Shown here: in pieces, positions 35,388-43,951 of the stretch
How the letters are laid out: every line of letters begins with the position of its first letter
Numbering within the stretch: the stretch's first letter is position 1
Assembly: GCA_016793635.1 (NCBI GenBank)
Contig: JAEUMD010000011.1
Location: 469,070 to 533,069, forward strand
From: Hyphomicrobiaceae bacterium
Lineage (GTDB): Bacteria; Pseudomonadota; Alphaproteobacteria; Rhizobiales; Hyphomicrobiaceae
DNA: 64,000 nt
Direction: 5' to 3'
Notes under the pieces: model-generated
What the model was told of the DNA's origin: nothing
The model's database searches: none
The model's input: only the letters and a program-made list of their open reading frames with translations
Made by a program: the position numbers and the translations under genes

Positions 35388-35978
35388 ATGACGCTCGCAA
35401 CGCAATCGCTCACTGGTGAAGCCCTGAAGGCCGTGCTGCCCGATCTCGCACGCCTGCGTATGAGCGTGTTCCGGGAATGGCCCTACCTCTACGACGGCTC
35501 GCTCGACTACGAGGAGCAGTATCTCGCAACGTTTGCCGCAGCGCCCGGCGCGGTCTGCATCGTCGCCCGCGACGGCGACCGGATCGTCGGCGCATCGACC
35601 GGCTCGCCCATGAAGGAAGCCGACGCCGAGTTCCAGGCACCGTTCATCGATGCCGGATACGACATCGGCGAGGTGTTCTACTGCGGGGAAAGCGTGCTGC
35701 TTCCCGAGTATCGCGGCAGCGGCGCCGGCCACGCCTTCTTCGACGGTCGAGAGGCGCATGCGCGCAAGCTCGGTGGCTTCAAGATCACCACGTTCTGCCG
35801 CGTGCTGCGCTCCGACTTCCATCCGCTGAAGCCCACCGACTACCGCCCACTCGACGGCTTCTGGAAAAAGCGCGGATACCGGCCGACTGAGCTCGAGGCA
35901 CGCTACGCCTGGAAGGACATCGACCAGAAGGGCGAAACCGTGAAGCATCTCCAATTCTGGATCAGGGAGCTCGAATGA
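35388..35978 (+). CDS. GNAT-family N-acetyltransferase, paired with a nitrilase-type gene
   Basis: A 196-residue GNAT protein. The acetyl-CoA-binding loop is visible as LLPEYRGSGAGHAFF (about 105-119), with the R-G-S-G-A-G variant of the Q/RxxGxG/A motif. The C-terminal half has aromatic and charged residues (KPTDYRPLDGFWKKRGY). The gene overlaps the downstream carbon-nitrogen hydrolase by four bases (ATGA). In some bacteria these two activities are fused in one GNAT/nitrilase protein, so they probably act on one substrate. The ATG at 35388 has GGGAGGAG upstream, an excellent site. Confidence 0.85.
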   Translation: MTLATQSLTGEALKAVLPDLARLRMSVFREWPYLYDGSLDYEEQYLATFAAAPGAVCIVARDGDRIVGASTGSPMKEADAEFQAPFIDAGYDIGEVFYCGESVLLPEYRGSGAGHAFFDGREAHARKLGGFKITTFCRVLRSDFHPLKPTDYRPLDGFWKKRGYRPTELEARYAWKDIDQKGETVKHLQFWIRELE

Positions 35979-36886
35979 CGGCGCGTGAGACGCTGAAGGT
36001 CGCGACGGCGCAATATCCGATCGACGCGCCCGTTACCCTCGCCGACTGGCAGGACAAGATCGCCCGCTGGGTCGCTGAGGGCGCCGCGACCGGTGCCGAG
36101 CTTCTCGTCTTCCCCGAGTACGCCGCAATCGAGCAGGCGCATGCGCTCGGCAGCGACGTCTATAGCGATCTGTCGGCGACGCTCTCGCGCACAGCCGAGC
36201 TTGCGGGCGAGCGCGTCGCCCTGCACGCCGAGCTCGCTCGTGAGCACGGTGTCCATATCCTCGTCGGCAGCGGTCCACTCGAGCGCCCGGACGGTCGGTA
36301 CGTCAACGCCGCCCAGCTCATCACGCCGCACGGCGGAGTCGGGGAGCAGCACAAGCTAATCCTGACGCCCTTCGAGCACGACTGGGGCATGGCGGCGGGC
36401 GAGGAAATCCGCGTGTTCGACACCGGGCTCGGACGCATCGGCATTACCATCTGCTACGACAGCGAGTTCCCGCTGCTGGCGCGCGCCATGGCGAAGGCGG
36501 GCGCCGAGATCCTGCTGGTACCACAATGCACGGAGCGCATCTCCGGTCACTACCGGGTGCGCACGGGCGCCATGTCGCGAGCGCTCGAAAACCAGATGGC
36601 GGCGATCACCAGTCCGACCGTCGGCGATGCGCTGTGGTCACCGGCCGTCGATCGCAATGCTGGCGCCGCCGGCATCTACGTACCCGCCGAGCACGGCGTC
36701 TCCGACAACGGCGCACTGGCCGAGGGCACCATCAACGAGCCCGGCTGGGTGACCGGCACCATCGATTTCGCGCGTCTGAGACGGCTTCGTTCCGGTGGCG
36801 AGATGCGCAATTTCGCCGATTGGCTGAACCAGCCCGGCGCGACCTCGGCGGAGAAGGATGTGACGGCGACCCTCGTCACGCTATGA
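35975..36886 (+). CDS. Carbon-nitrogen hydrolase (nitrilase superfamily)
   Basis: A 303-residue nitrilase-superfamily amidase. The Glu-Lys-Cys triad is visible: E48 in VFPEYAA, K127 in EQHKLILTPFE and C160 in ICYDSEFP. ERISGHYRVRTGAMSRALENQM lies after the triad. Members hydrolyse amides, nitriles or carbamoyl groups. The translational coupling to the GNAT gene suggests a two-step acylation/deamidation or a detoxifying role, but the substrate is unknown. A pairing with this order is known as a fused protein in other organisms. Confidence 0.9.
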   Translation: MTARETLKVATAQYPIDAPVTLADWQDKIARWVAEGAATGAELLVFPEYAAIEQAHALGSDVYSDLSATLSRTAELAGERVALHAELAREHGVHILVGSGPLERPDGRYVNAAQLITPHGGVGEQHKLILTPFEHDWGMAAGEEIRVFDTGLGRIGITICYDSEFPLLARAMAKAGAEILLVPQCTERISGHYRVRTGAMSRALENQMAAITSPTVGDALWSPAVDRNAGAAGIYVPAEHGVSDNGALAEGTINEPGWVTGTIDFARLRRLRSGGEMRNFADWLNQPGATSAEKDVTATLVTL

Positions 36887-36943
36887 GCCCATGCGGCTCC
36901 GCGCCCCGGCAAACTCCGGACCGACACCCCTCCTGCACCGGCG

Positions 36944-38740
36944 TCACTTCGTCAGGCGCAGCTCGGTCAGGCTCGTTCCGATCGAGCGGAAGGCATCGAC
37001 CAGTTCGCTCGTCGTCGATGCCGAGAAGGCGTAGGGCGGGCGCGTGGCGCAGTCGCGCAGCAAGTTCAGCGTCGCCTCGTCGGTCACGTTGAACGCAACG
37101 GTGTAAACCTGGATGTTCTGCGCCTTTGCTATCTCGCACGCTTTTTCCATGCGCGTGTCGGCATAAGCTTTGAAACCGCCAAACGAGGCCGGCTGGATAC
37201 GCCCGTTGGCGAGCGTGCCGTAGGTCGACATCTGCGAGATCAGCGCATCGTCGCCGACGGGATCGATGTTGTTCACACCATCGGTCATCACCACCATCAC
37301 CTTCTGCGTGGCCGGATCGCTCGAACCCTCGGTGAACGGCGCCCCCGGCGTCAGCACGCGCATACCCCAGGCGATACCCTCGGCAGTATTGGTGCCCGAT
37401 CCGTTCCAGTGCGAGAGGCTGTCGATCTTACCGTCGATCGCGGAGCGCACGCTCGTCAGCGGCAGGATCGGATCCGGGCACGCCTTGTTCGGCCCGAGCG
37501 TATCGGGACCGGTTTCGTCGATGGTCGCCGAGGTTCCGTTATACTTGACCCAGTTGTAGTGGCCCCAGCCGATCCAGGCGTCGGTGAACTTGGGGAACAT
37601 GCTGTTGCGCAGGTCCAGCCGGTCCGGAAGATAATTGTTCACGGTCTCGGTTCCGGGCGACCACATGTCGATCGCGGTCTGATCGAGTGAATCGGGCCAG
37701 AACCACGGCACGAACAGCGTGTCGGGCTCGCTCGGATCGGGCGCCTCGTCGCTGACGTCGCGATCGTTCCACTCGGTCCGCGCCATCACGCATCCCTTCC
37801 ACGTCGTGTTCGGGATCTTCGCGAAGGTATCGAACATGTTCATCTTCGCCGGATTTCCGATCCAGCAGTCGGGCCAGAACTGGTAGGGAGACGGCACGTC
37901 GGCGGCGCTCGCCGCGTGAGCACTCGAAATGCCGAGTGCGGAGCCGAGGACCGACGCGAACCTCGTCAACCCGTCGTCGAGCCAGCCATGAGTCCCGGTG
38001 CCCGGATCGAAGCTGCCGCCGCCGCCGCCGCTGCTATCGTATTTGCAGCCCGGCTCGTAGCCGAAGCTGTAGCCTTCGATCATGTGTCCGTGCCAGGAAT
38101 TGTCGGCGTTCTTGTCCATCCAAGACATCTGCTCGGCGCCGTTGCCGATGTTGACGGTCCCGACGTACGGCACCACCGCCATCTTGACCTTGGCCGATTT
38201 GGTGCTCGATCCGAAGATCGCGGCGACGAGATCCTTCGCACCGGTCTTGAGATCCGCCATCGAGCCTGCCATCGAACCCGTATTGTCGAGCACCATGGCA
38301 ATCTCGATCTCGCTCGAGGCACGCATCGCTTCGGCGATCGCGTGCACTTCCATCTCTTCGATACCGACCGCTTTCGAGATCGTCGTCGGCAGAATGGCCG
38401 TGAGCTCGACGCGCACGCCGGCCTCTGTCTGCACCACGACGGCGGGCTTCAGCTTTGCACCGTTGAGCTTCTCGGAGTTGGTTTTTGCGAAGGCATTCGC
38501 AACGGATCGGGCGCTCGCTTGGGCATCGTCGCTCGAGCCCCGCGCAGCAAGCACCGCCGCATCCGCCGCCGCCTGCAACTGGTACTTGACGCTCAAGCCG
38601 CGCGTATAATCGACAGCGAGCCCCCCCATGAACAGCAGTGGCACGAGGAAAAGCCCGAGCAGGATGGCAACGCCACCGGCTTCATCGGCGCGAAAATCGA
38701 CAACCCACGCGACCCGCCGCTCCTTGTTCGTACCAGACAT
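36944..38740 (-). CDS. TadG-like von Willebrand factor A protein, second copy
   Basis: A 598-residue protein with the same plan as the one at 637-2364: cytoplasmic start, DEAGGVAILLG followed by a membrane segment (about 21-45), a TadE/G-like helix (YQLQAAADAAVLAARG), then a vWA domain with MIDAS DNTGS (152-156). A long insertion (about 190-440) is rich in Trp, Asp and Gly. This gene is far from any pilus gene in the window, so its role may be separate from Tad pili. ATG 38740 opens MSGTNKERR. No ribosome site is striking. Confidence 0.8.
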   Translation of the reverse strand: MSGTNKERRVAWVVDFRADEAGGVAILLGLFLVPLLFMGGLAVDYTRGLSVKYQLQAAADAAVLAARGSSDDAQASARSVANAFAKTNSEKLNGAKLKPAVVVQTEAGVRVELTAILPTTISKAVGIEEMEVHAIAEAMRASSEIEIAMVLDNTGSMAGSMADLKTGAKDLVAAIFGSSTKSAKVKMAVVPYVGTVNIGNGAEQMSWMDKNADNSWHGHMIEGYSFGYEPGCKYDSSGGGGGSFDPGTGTHGWLDDGLTRFASVLGSALGISSAHAASAADVPSPYQFWPDCWIGNPAKMNMFDTFAKIPNTTWKGCVMARTEWNDRDVSDEAPDPSEPDTLFVPWFWPDSLDQTAIDMWSPGTETVNNYLPDRLDLRNSMFPKFTDAWIGWGHYNWVKYNGTSATIDETGPDTLGPNKACPDPILPLTSVRSAIDGKIDSLSHWNGSGTNTAEGIAWGMRVLTPGAPFTEGSSDPATQKVMVVMTDGVNNIDPVGDDALISQMSTYGTLANGRIQPASFGGFKAYADTRMEKACEIAKAQNIQVYTVAFNVTDEATLNLLRDCATRPPYAFSASTTSELVDAFRSIGTSLTELRLTK

Positions 38741-38861
38741 GTCAGCCCCTGATGCTCATCAGGAGCAATTATTCATATGTCGTCCTAATACCCCGGCAAC
38801 GATATTGGTTAACGCAAGGACCCGATATGTCGCGTGATGCGACATTCCCGCGGATCGGGTT

Positions 38862-39584
38862 CTACTTGAGCTCCCAAGACACCGTCACCTCGACCTCGAC
38901 GAGCTGCGAGCCCTGCTCGATGGGCACCGACGACGCCAGGGCGGCGCGGCCGCGCATCATGACGGGGGCCGGCATGCTCGGCGCACCTTCGGCAATGGTC
39001 AGCACCTCGCCAAGCCTGACGCCCGCCGCCTCCGCGTAGAGTGACGCTTGGCGCTGCGCCTCGGCGATCGCCGCCTTGCGTGCTTCGTCCCTGAGCTTCC
39101 CGGGCTTGGCGATGTCGAAGGAGAGGCCACCGATCTGGTTGGCGCCGAGCGTGACGAGCTTGTCGAGAATGTCTCCCAGCTTCTCGATGTCGCGAACGAC
39201 GACCGACAGGTCGTTATTCACCGAATAGCCGTCGATCTGCGGCGCGCGGCCATCCTTGTTCTGGGCGTAGCGCGGCGAGACGTTGATCGACGACGTCTGC
39301 AGGTCGGCCGCCGCGACGCCCGCCTGCTTCAACGCCTCGATCAGCTTCTGCATCGCCGCGTTGTTGCTCGACAGCGCTTCCTTCGCCGTCTTCGCCTCGC
39401 TCACGACACCTGACTGGATACGCGCGATATCCGGCTTCGCCGGAACGCTGCCCGACGCGGTGATGGTGATCATGCGCTGCATCCTGTCCTCCGAAGCCGC
39501 ATGCCCCGCCGTCGCTCCGGCGACCAACAGAAGCACGGCCGCCGACCCGAATACGCGGGCGAGAAAATTCTGTCGTGAAACCAT
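38862..39584 (-). CDS. SIMPL-domain (DUF541) periplasmic protein
   Basis: A 240-residue exported protein. A signal peptide (about 1-29, ending GHAAS) is followed by ITITASGSVPAKPDIARIQSGV, the start of the SIMPL/DUF541 domain. That domain has characteristic blocks LSSNNAAMQKLIEALKQAGV, LQTSSINVSPRY and FDIAKPGKLRDEARKAAIAEA. The family (YggE, BP26 of Brucella) is linked to oxidative stress defence and forms channel-like oligomers in BP26. The ATG at 39584 has AAGGAG with 9 bases spacing. BP26-type proteins are common in Hyphomicrobiales. Confidence 0.9.
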   Translation of the reverse strand: MVSRQNFLARVFGSAAVLLLVAGATAGHAASEDRMQRMITITASGSVPAKPDIARIQSGVVSEAKTAKEALSSNNAAMQKLIEALKQAGVAAADLQTSSINVSPRYAQNKDGRAPQIDGYSVNNDLSVVVRDIEKLGDILDKLVTLGANQIGGLSFDIAKPGKLRDEARKAAIAEAQRQASLYAEAAGVRLGEVLTIAEGAPSMPAPVMMRGRAALASSVPIEQGSQLVEVEVTVSWELK

Positions 39585-39741
39585 CGTTTCCGATCTCCTT
39601 GCATCTGCACGGGCGCCCGGCGTCCGGCCGGCGCGAACGCGATGGGGCCTATCTGGCGATATCGGACCATCTGGGTGTATTGAGGGCAATCTGGCCTATG
39701 GCCGCTCGGGCGAAGTCTGGTATAGAGGCCGTCTTCGGGCC

Positions 39742-39817
39742 GGGCCCGTAGCTCAATGGTTAGAGCTGGCGGCTCATAACCGTCTGGTTGCAGGTTCGAA
39801 TCCTGCCGGGCCCACCA
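39742..39817 (+). tRNA. tRNA with CAU anticodon (probably tRNA-Ile2, could be Met)
   Basis: A 76-base complete cloverleaf with encoded CCA. The acceptor is GGGCCCG/CGGGCCC, the D arm GCTC/GAGC, the anticodon loop CTCATAA and the T arm GCAGG TTCGAAT CCTGC. CAU is read as Met unless C34 is changed to lysidine by TilS. The acceptor pairs C4-G69 and C5-G68, which TilS favours, hint at tRNA-Ile2. It would usually be labelled Met by automatic tools. A putative -10 (TATAGA, 39721-39726) precedes it, without a good -35. Confidence 0.9.
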
Positions 39818-40009
39818 TCACCGCCGTCGCGCAGCCGTCATTCCCCCGACACTCGGGGTATGGGCCGGAATTCGCTGTTCTCACCGCCAGCTTCACGCCG
39901 AACTTGCGCCAGCGCCGTTCACCAGCGGCGTTCCAAGGCTTCGCACGCTGCCTGCTCCGGTGCTATGAATTGGCAGTTCAGCTGTGTCTCACGTCGACGG
40001 TGGGTTCGC

Positions 40010-41506
40010 ATGCAGCAGATTCTTCAACTCCTAACCGCAATTGCTACGCTTCTTTTCAGCGTCATCTCCGCAGCCGCCGGCGGCGCCATGCCGAGTGGCA
40101 TACCGTCAAATGACGGCATATCGGCCACCGTCGCGACCGAAGTCGGCTTGCCAAAATGCGAATGTAGAAATCTCGACGCCATTCTCTATCGCGTCAAAGA
40201 GGCCGCCCGTATGGAAGCGGCGTTTTTGCACGTCCATGACGTGATCGCGAGATGCCGCGTCCAAGGTGACTGTCGCCACGCCAGCCCTGGCAATCTCGAG
40301 GATTTCTATCAGACGTTTTATCTCAAGAACCTTGGTCAATTCGTCCTGCAGACACCGATCTCAAAGATGGGCATTCCGGCGTCGATCGATCCCTCCGCTC
40401 CCAATGCGGTCGCGGACTTGTTCTACGATCAGCGGTTGGCGAACTCCCCAACGCCGCCTGCCGCAACGGCCCAAGCTTCCGGCGGCACACCCACCCGCGC
40501 CAAGACTCAACTCGCGCTCACCTACGAGCCCTACGGCCTCCAGCTCGAAGCTCGATCGACCTGGGTGGTGGACGGCGCACCTCACGGCCACGTCCCAGAT
40601 GGCAGCATCCCCAACGACTACAAGAAGTCGGATCCCCAAGGCTACTTGCGCGACAGCGGCCTAGAGGGCGACGTCGCGCGCCGCGCAACCGCTTATCAAA
40701 GCTGGGAAGATCGTGCCAAACGCGAGAAGGGCCCCAGGCTTTGCGATTGGCGCGACGAGAAGCAGCGCCTGCTCAAACATGCGGCCGATCTCAAGCGCAA
40801 CGGCTTGTGCGAGGAATTTTTGGACCACCAGTATCGTCACGAACTCAAGCACAAGGGACAGTGCGAGCGGCGACTGTACTGGGGCTTCACGAATTCCATT
40901 GCCGAAGAACGCGCCCTGGACGAAGCCGAGTCCTACGGCGAGGAAGCCGAATTGATGCGTAAACTGGCCCTCGAAATTCTTGCCAACGAGGTCGAGTACT
41001 CCGTTCGCGGCTCCGCGATCCTCGACGCATCACCCTTCATGCAGAATCGGCATCGCTATGACCAGCCGCTCGTGAAATCGCAGAAGGTGGAATTGCGGAA
41101 GGAAGGCGAGAACTCGTTTGAACATCGGGTTGTAATCCCCTTCAAGTCGAAGCTCGATTTCACGGTCGAGCGCGTGCACAACTATGACGGCGGTGTGTGC
41201 ACGCCAGTCAATCCACCAAGCAAAGTCGATCATGCGGGCGAGTTTGCTTTGACCTTGGCCGGCGACGACGTCTTGCTCGGCGGGTTCATGGGCGGGGACA
41301 GGACGACGTATCAGGCGGCGTGCCGCCTTCCCCACGGGCTCTCACGGGAATTCACCGTCGAAATACCGAGCCCATTTCCATCTTTGAGTGAGAACCCACC
41401 CTTCAATGTCGAGGGCGTTCCAATTCCATTCGGGCAAGACCCGTCGTCATCCGGCTCTGGAGCGAGCTTCCTCTACGAACTGATAGCAAAGTGCAAAGCC
41501 CGCTAG
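40010..41506 (+). CDS. Secreted protein of unknown family with an HExxH motif
   Basis: A 498-residue protein starting MQQILQLL with a clear signal peptide (about 1-23, ending ISAAAGG). A Cys-rich part (C50, C52, C82, C88) is followed by low-complexity sequence near 145-165. Residues 277-281 read HELKH, a perfect HExxH zinc-protease motif, with EERALDEAESYGEE (299-312) about 20 residues later as a possible third-ligand helix. The C-terminal half is beta-rich. No known family was recognised, so the protease idea is a hypothesis. The gene directly follows a tRNA gene and looks less GC-biased than its neighbours. An in-frame ATG at 39965 is a weaker start because it shifts the hydrophobic core inward. 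Confidence 0.6.
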   Translation: MQQILQLLTAIATLLFSVISAAAGGAMPSGIPSNDGISATVATEVGLPKCECRNLDAILYRVKEAARMEAAFLHVHDVIARCRVQGDCRHASPGNLEDFYQTFYLKNLGQFVLQTPISKMGIPASIDPSAPNAVADLFYDQRLANSPTPPAATAQASGGTPTRAKTQLALTYEPYGLQLEARSTWVVDGAPHGHVPDGSIPNDYKKSDPQGYLRDSGLEGDVARRATAYQSWEDRAKREKGPRLCDWRDEKQRLLKHAADLKRNGLCEEFLDHQYRHELKHKGQCERRLYWGFTNSIAEERALDEAESYGEEAELMRKLALEILANEVEYSVRGSAILDASPFMQNRHRYDQPLVKSQKVELRKEGENSFEHRVVIPFKSKLDFTVERVHNYDGGVCTPVNPPSKVDHAGEFALTLAGDDVLLGGFMGGDRTTYQAACRLPHGLSREFTVEIPSPFPSLSENPPFNVEGVPIPFGQDPSSSGSGASFLYELIAKCKAR

Positions 41507-41574
41507 AGCTGCGAACGCAGGGGGCCGCGCCACCTCCCCGGTGGCGCCACCTGATGATCGTGGGAACATCTGTC

Positions 41575-41985
41575 TCATGACTCCGGCAGACAGCCTTCGA
41601 GCTCCGGCGTCATGACGATATCGTCCTGATCGCTGCCGGACGAGTGCACCACGATCCACGTGCACGGCGCGCCGCTGTCGTTCAACGGCGCATGCGGCAC
41701 GTCGCGCGGCATGAATACGTGCTCTCCCGCGACCGTATCGATGCGGTGTTCGAGACGGTCGCCGTAGTAGACGGCACAGCGCCCTTCGATCAGATAGGCG
41801 ATGGTGTCGATGCCCTTGTGATAGTGCGGCTTGGCTCTCGCGCCCGGCGGCATCGGCAATACATTCATGCAGACGGCGGTTTCGCCCACCGTCTCACGCG
41901 ATACGCCGGCCTGATACGTGAAGCCCTGCTGACCGACGTACGTCGCGCCCGGCTTGACCACCTTCACCCTGTCCGATGCACTCAT
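41575..41985 (-). CDS. Small cupin-domain protein
   Basis: A 136-residue single-domain cupin. The first motif has PPGARAKPHYHKGIDTIAYLIEG (histidines for metal binding) and the second GEHVFMPRDVPHAPLN. Cupins of this length are dioxygenases, isomerases or sugar-binding proteins; the substrate cannot be told. The ATG at 41985 is preceded by GGAGGG. It lies downstream of the matB-like gene on the same strand (280 bases between), so it may be part of the malonate cluster or simply a neighbour. Confidence 0.8.
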   Translation of the reverse strand: MSASDRVKVVKPGATYVGQQGFTYQAGVSRETVGETAVCMNVLPMPPGARAKPHYHKGIDTIAYLIEGRCAVYYGDRLEHRIDTVAGEHVFMPRDVPHAPLNDSGAPCTWIVVHSSGSDQDDIVMTPELEGCLPES

Positions 41986-42265
41986 GCCATCCCTCCGCTG
42001 ACGCCAGCTTCCAAGTCTGTCTGCACACGCAAACGACGCAAGCATCTTTTCAAACCATCGCCATGCGCAACAGGGAAGATGAGAGCAAGAATGCCTATTG
42101 GCTCGTCCGATGAAAGCACTCTGCGCATCCGTCGCGGGGGATCGCGCCCGACGGATTCATCGGAACCGAGCCGCGGGTGGCTCGCGACTCACTGCCGCGC
42201 GAAGGGCATCGATTACACGAACAGTGCGCAAGCGTGATGCCGACGCGGACGGCCGCGTCGAAACG

Positions 42266-43804
42266 TCAGAGATAGAGCCCCTGGAAAGTATCGCGCAGCA
42301 CGTTCTTCTGAATCTTCCCCATCGTGTTGCGTGGGAACTGATCGACGAAGACGACGCGCTTCGGCAGTTTGTAGCTGGCGAGCCGCCCCTTCAGCCGCGC
42401 GATGATCTGCGCTTCATCGAGACCGGCGTCAGCGCGCGCGACGACAACCGCCGTCACGCCCTCGCCGAAGTCCTTGTGCGGCACGCCGATGACGGCGCTC
42501 TCCGTTACGCCGGGGATGGCGTCGATCTCGCTCTCGACCTCCTTGGGATAGACGTTGTAGCCGCCCGAGATGACGAGGTCCTTGCCGCGCCCGACGATGT
42601 GGACGTAGCCCCTCGCGTCGATCTTGCCGAGATCGCCGGTGATGAAATAGCCGTCCGGCCTGAACTCGCTGGCGGTCTTTTCCGGCATACGCCAGTAGCC
42701 CTTGAACACGTTGGGCCCCTTTACCTCGATCATGCCGATTTCTTCCGTTGCGAGCGCTCGGCCCGTGTCGGGATCGCAGATCCGAATATCGACGTCCGGT
42801 AGCGGGAATCCGACGGCGCCGGGCACCCTGTCGCCGTCATAGGGGTTGGAAGTATTCATGCCCGTCTCGGTCATGCCGTAGCGTTCGAGAATGGCGTGGC
42901 CCGTGCGCTCGCTGAACGCGCGATGCGTTTCCGCCAGCAGCGGTGCCGACCCGGACACGAAGAGACGCATGTGCGAAGTCGCCTCCCGCGTCAGGCGTTG
43001 ATCGTCGAGCAATCGGGTGTAGAAGGTCGGCACGCCCATCAGCGCGGTTGCTTGCGGCATCGCCCGGAAGACCTCGTCGAGCTTGAACGCAGGTAGGAAG
43101 ACCATCGACGCGCCGACGCTCGCGACGACGTTGGTTGCGATGAAAAGCCCGTGAACGTGGAATAGCGGCAGCGCGTGGATGAGAACGTCGTCGGCCGTGA
43201 AGCGCCAGATCTCCGCAAGCGACCGCGCGTTCGATGCCAGATTGGTGTGCGTGAGCATCGCGCCCTTCGAGCGCCCGGTCGTACCGGACGTGTAAAGGAT
43301 CGCCGCAAGATCGTCCCCCGTGCGCGCGACATCGTCGAATGCAACGGACTGCTCCGCCAGCCCATCTAGAAGAGTTCCCGACGAAGCAACACCCGCGGCA
43401 TCGGCATCCATGGTCACCAGATGTGCGCCGGCGGCCTCAGCCAGCGGACGCAGCTCCGCTTCTCGGCGCGGATCGCAGACGAACACGCGCGGCTCTGCAT
43501 CGCCGATAAAGTAGCCGACCTCGGCCTCCGTGTAGGCCGTGTTGAGCGGCAGGAACACGGCTCCACAGCGTAGCGCACCGAAATAGAGAGCGATCGCCTG
43601 GACGCTCTTTTCCACCTGCACGGCGACGCGATCCCCCGGCTCGACGCCGAGCCTACGCAGCCGGCCTGCGAAACGCGCCGACATGTCGAACATGTCCTGA
43701 AATGTGTAGGCGCGTCCATCCGCGAGCCGCGCGAATGTTTTCGCGGGTTCGCGCCATGCCCTGCTCAGGATCGCGAAGAGATTGGCGTTGGTCGTAGCGG
43801 ACAT
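42266..43804 (-). CDS. matB: Malonyl-CoA synthetase-like acyl-CoA ligase (MatB type)
   Basis: A 512-residue ANL-superfamily ligase. The P-loop is ILYTSGTTGRSKGAMLTH, followed by PLFHVHGLF, the YGMTETGMN motif, GYFITGDLG and the hinge and C-terminal catalytic lysine region (NTMGKIQKN). The wording ERYGMTETGMNTSNPYDG and the end NTMGKIQKN are characteristic of malonyl-CoA/methylmalonyl-CoA synthetases of rhizobia. It makes malonyl-CoA from malonate, CoA and ATP. The ATG at 43804 follows GAGG. It is 147 bases after the TRAP permease gene on the same strand, divergent in effect from the GntR regulator further on. No malonyl-CoA decarboxylase (matA) is in the window. Confidence 0.88.
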   Translation of the reverse strand: MSATTNANLFAILSRAWREPAKTFARLADGRAYTFQDMFDMSARFAGRLRRLGVEPGDRVAVQVEKSVQAIALYFGALRCGAVFLPLNTAYTEAEVGYFIGDAEPRVFVCDPRREAELRPLAEAAGAHLVTMDADAAGVASSGTLLDGLAEQSVAFDDVARTGDDLAAILYTSGTTGRSKGAMLTHTNLASNARSLAEIWRFTADDVLIHALPLFHVHGLFIATNVVASVGASMVFLPAFKLDEVFRAMPQATALMGVPTFYTRLLDDQRLTREATSHMRLFVSGSAPLLAETHRAFSERTGHAILERYGMTETGMNTSNPYDGDRVPGAVGFPLPDVDIRICDPDTGRALATEEIGMIEVKGPNVFKGYWRMPEKTASEFRPDGYFITGDLGKIDARGYVHIVGRGKDLVISGGYNVYPKEVESEIDAIPGVTESAVIGVPHKDFGEGVTAVVVARADAGLDEAQIIARLKGRLASYKLPKRVVFVDQFPRNTMGKIQKNVLRDTFQGLYL

Positions 43805-43951
43805 CGAAACCTCGTGTGGACGTAATCGCGTGAGCCCGCGCGAAGAGTTCGCCCGATGCAAGTCCGGGCCCTGCAATTCCGGCTAGGGCAATCGTGCAGC
43901 CGGCTCAATAGACCGTTCGCATGATCGCGGCAGCGGCTCGGGGCAAGCCGG

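Noticed and set aside
39742-41506. tRNA-integrated genomic island
   Set aside because: No integrase, no repeat of the tRNA 3' end was noticed downstream, and only one odd gene follows; kept only as a note on that gene.
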